Shown here one piece after another: positions 62,930 through 64,000 of a stretch of 64,000 nt of DNA. Each line of letters starts with the position of its first letter. The stretch's first letter is position 1. The notes under the pieces were generated by a model, which worked only from the letters and a program-made list of their open reading frames with translations, did no database searches and was not told the DNA's origin. The DNA comes from CAVYBY01 sp963766935 (GTDB lineage Bacteria; Actinomycetota; UBA4738; HRBIN12), in contig CAVYBY010000002.1 of NCBI GenBank assembly GCA_963766935.1, positions 377,766-441,765 of the forward strand, read 5' to 3'. Made by a program: the position numbers and the translations under genes.

Positions 62930-64000
62930 GGACCTCGCCCCGATTCTGGTCGCGAGAGAGCCTTGGTGCGCCCGAAAGCCCGGTGCGCGGCGGTGATGTC
63001 GCCGCACTGCTGGAGCGCTTCGCTCAACTTCGGAAGAAAGCTCATGCGCGGACGGGTCGTAACTTGCCAATCATCGTCATTCAGGAAGCAGGGTTGGACG
63101 GATTCTGAATTCATCGCGTGCTCCAGAATGAAGGGATCGAAAGCCACGTTGTCGATCCGGCCTCCATTGCGATCTCACGTCGGCGTCGGCGGGCGAAGAC
63201 TGACGGCATCGACGGCGAGGCGCTGCTTCGCACGCTGCTGGCGTACAAGCGCGGAGAACCTCGGGTGTGCGCGATGGTCAAGGTGCCGACTGCCGAGGAA
63301 GAGGACCGCCGCCGACTTTGCCGTGAGCGCAAGGTATTGACCAACGAACGGGTCCTGCATGTGAACCGGATCAAAGGATTGCTGTTCTCCCAAGGCGTAT
63401 CCGGGTACGAGCCGTTGCGCCGCGATCGACGGCAACGGCTCGACGAGTTGAGGACGGGCGATGGCCGTCCCTTGCAAAAACATCTCAAGGCTCAGATCAG
63501 TCGTGAGCTCGATCGGCTCGAACTGCTGCTCGAGCAGATCAAGACGGTGGAGACGGAGCGGGACGCGCTGCTTGCCGCGCAACAAGTCGCGGCGCCAGCG
63601 CCGGCGGCGATGTTGCTCGACTTCAAGGGCATCGGGCCCGAGTTCGCCGCCGCCCTCTGGTTGGAAGGACTGTTCCGACACTTCGACAATCGTCGCCAGA
63701 TCGCTTCTTACGCAGGTCTGGCGCCGACACCCTGGCAAAGCGGATCGGTCGATCGCGAACAGGGCGTGTCTAAAGCAGGCAATCCGCGATTGCGAACAAC
63801 GCTCATCCAGCTCGCCTGGCTATGGCTGCGCCATCAACCGCAATCGGCGCTGGCTCTCTGGTTTGAACAGCGGGTCAGACGAAACGGCGGCCGTCTTAAA
63901 AAGACGACCATCGTGGCGCTGGCACGAAAGCTGCTGGTGGCGCTGTGGAAATATGTGACTGCCGGCGTCGTCATCGAGGGAGCCGTGATGAAAACCGTCG
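62930..64000 (+). pseudogene. IS110-family transposase, 5'-truncated, with an internal TGA, open at window end
   Basis: IS110 transposases cut and join DNA with a DEDD (RuvC-like) domain and a C-terminal serine-bearing transposase_20 domain. The frame is recognisable from GGDVAALLERFAQLRKKAH (about 62,988) through IIVIQEAGLDGF, where TGA at 63,106-63,108 stands in place of an expected Trp codon; it continues IHRVLQNEGIESHVVDPASI, AKTDGIDGEALLRTLLAYK, ending with LDFKGIGPEFAAALWLEGLF, ASYAGLAPTPWQSGS and GNPRLRTTLIQLAW. No further stop occurs before 64,000. The N-terminal 50-60 residues are missing or shifted near 62,930-62,985. Ends of the IS are not visible. Confidence 0.82.

Overview
The window reads as high-GC DNA from an uncultured actinomycete (Actinomycetota). 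The main argument is gene order. ppk, mutT1, hup and the F420 gene cofC lie in one part, and ddl, thiL, thiD, rpmB, recG, rsmD, coaD, a coiled-coil protein, DUF177, rpmF, rnc, mutM, acyP and smc follow in the order known from mycobacteria and streptomycetes. A DUF222-HNH protein, many GTG starts and several apparently leaderless genes fit the same view. Species or class cannot be fixed by eye.

Layout. 1-2.4 kb: a partial M1 aminopeptidase. 2.6-8.3 kb: a one-strand cluster for aromatic catabolism (HpaE-like aldehyde dehydrogenase, HpaD-like ring-cleaving dioxygenase, amino-acid/amine permease, aromatic amino-acid decarboxylase family enzyme, MarR regulator). 8.3-14.8 kb: two cytochromes P450, a carboxymuconolactone-decarboxylase-like protein, a glutamine-synthetase-family ligase, a methyltransferase and one badly frame-broken conserved gene. 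14.8-17.7 kb: a SHOCT protein, a class III cyclase-like protein, an SRPBCC protein and a nucleotidyltransferase. 17.7-21.6 kb: a red-type RuBisCO locus, cbbR divergent from cbbL-cbbS-cbbX. 21.7-27.2 kb: a MetE-like protein, DUF222-HNH, two fumarylacetoacetase-family enzymes, an acetoacetate-decarboxylase-like protein and a PAS protein. 27.2-28.6 kb: gltX, broken by many frameshifts. 28.7-34.9 kb: a complete peptide-type ABC importer whose last ATPase carries an in-frame stop, then tRNA-Glu. 35.1-39.5 kb: a polyphosphate module (ppk, CYTH-CHAD, NUDIX-histidine phosphatase). 39.5-49.3 kb: isocitrate dehydrogenase, tRNA-Gln, HU, cofC, bioY, plsC, a sulfur-amino-acid lyase, ddl, a phosphoribosyltransferase and ATP-type PEP carboxykinase. 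49.4-60.5 kb: the thiL-to-smc housekeeping block, with a 27-bp tandem repeat after thiD.

From about 60,550 to the end the sequence changes character. smc stops matching after roughly 205 codons and is joined to a patchwork that resembles alphaproteobacterial mobile DNA: a DUF3363 relaxase fragment, a large serine recombinase lacking its C-terminus, a small protein that normally accompanies it, and an IS110-family transposase with an internal stop. This is either an insertion or, more likely in my judgement, an assembly chimera. I did not find a convincing new defence or biosynthetic system; the best leads are the RuBisCO locus, the aromatic-amine-type cluster, the P450/ligase/methyltransferase cluster, the 27-bp repeat and the smc junction. 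Several genes (8.3-9.1 kb, gltX, dppF, recG) carry frameshifts or stops that look like local sequence errors as much as decay.
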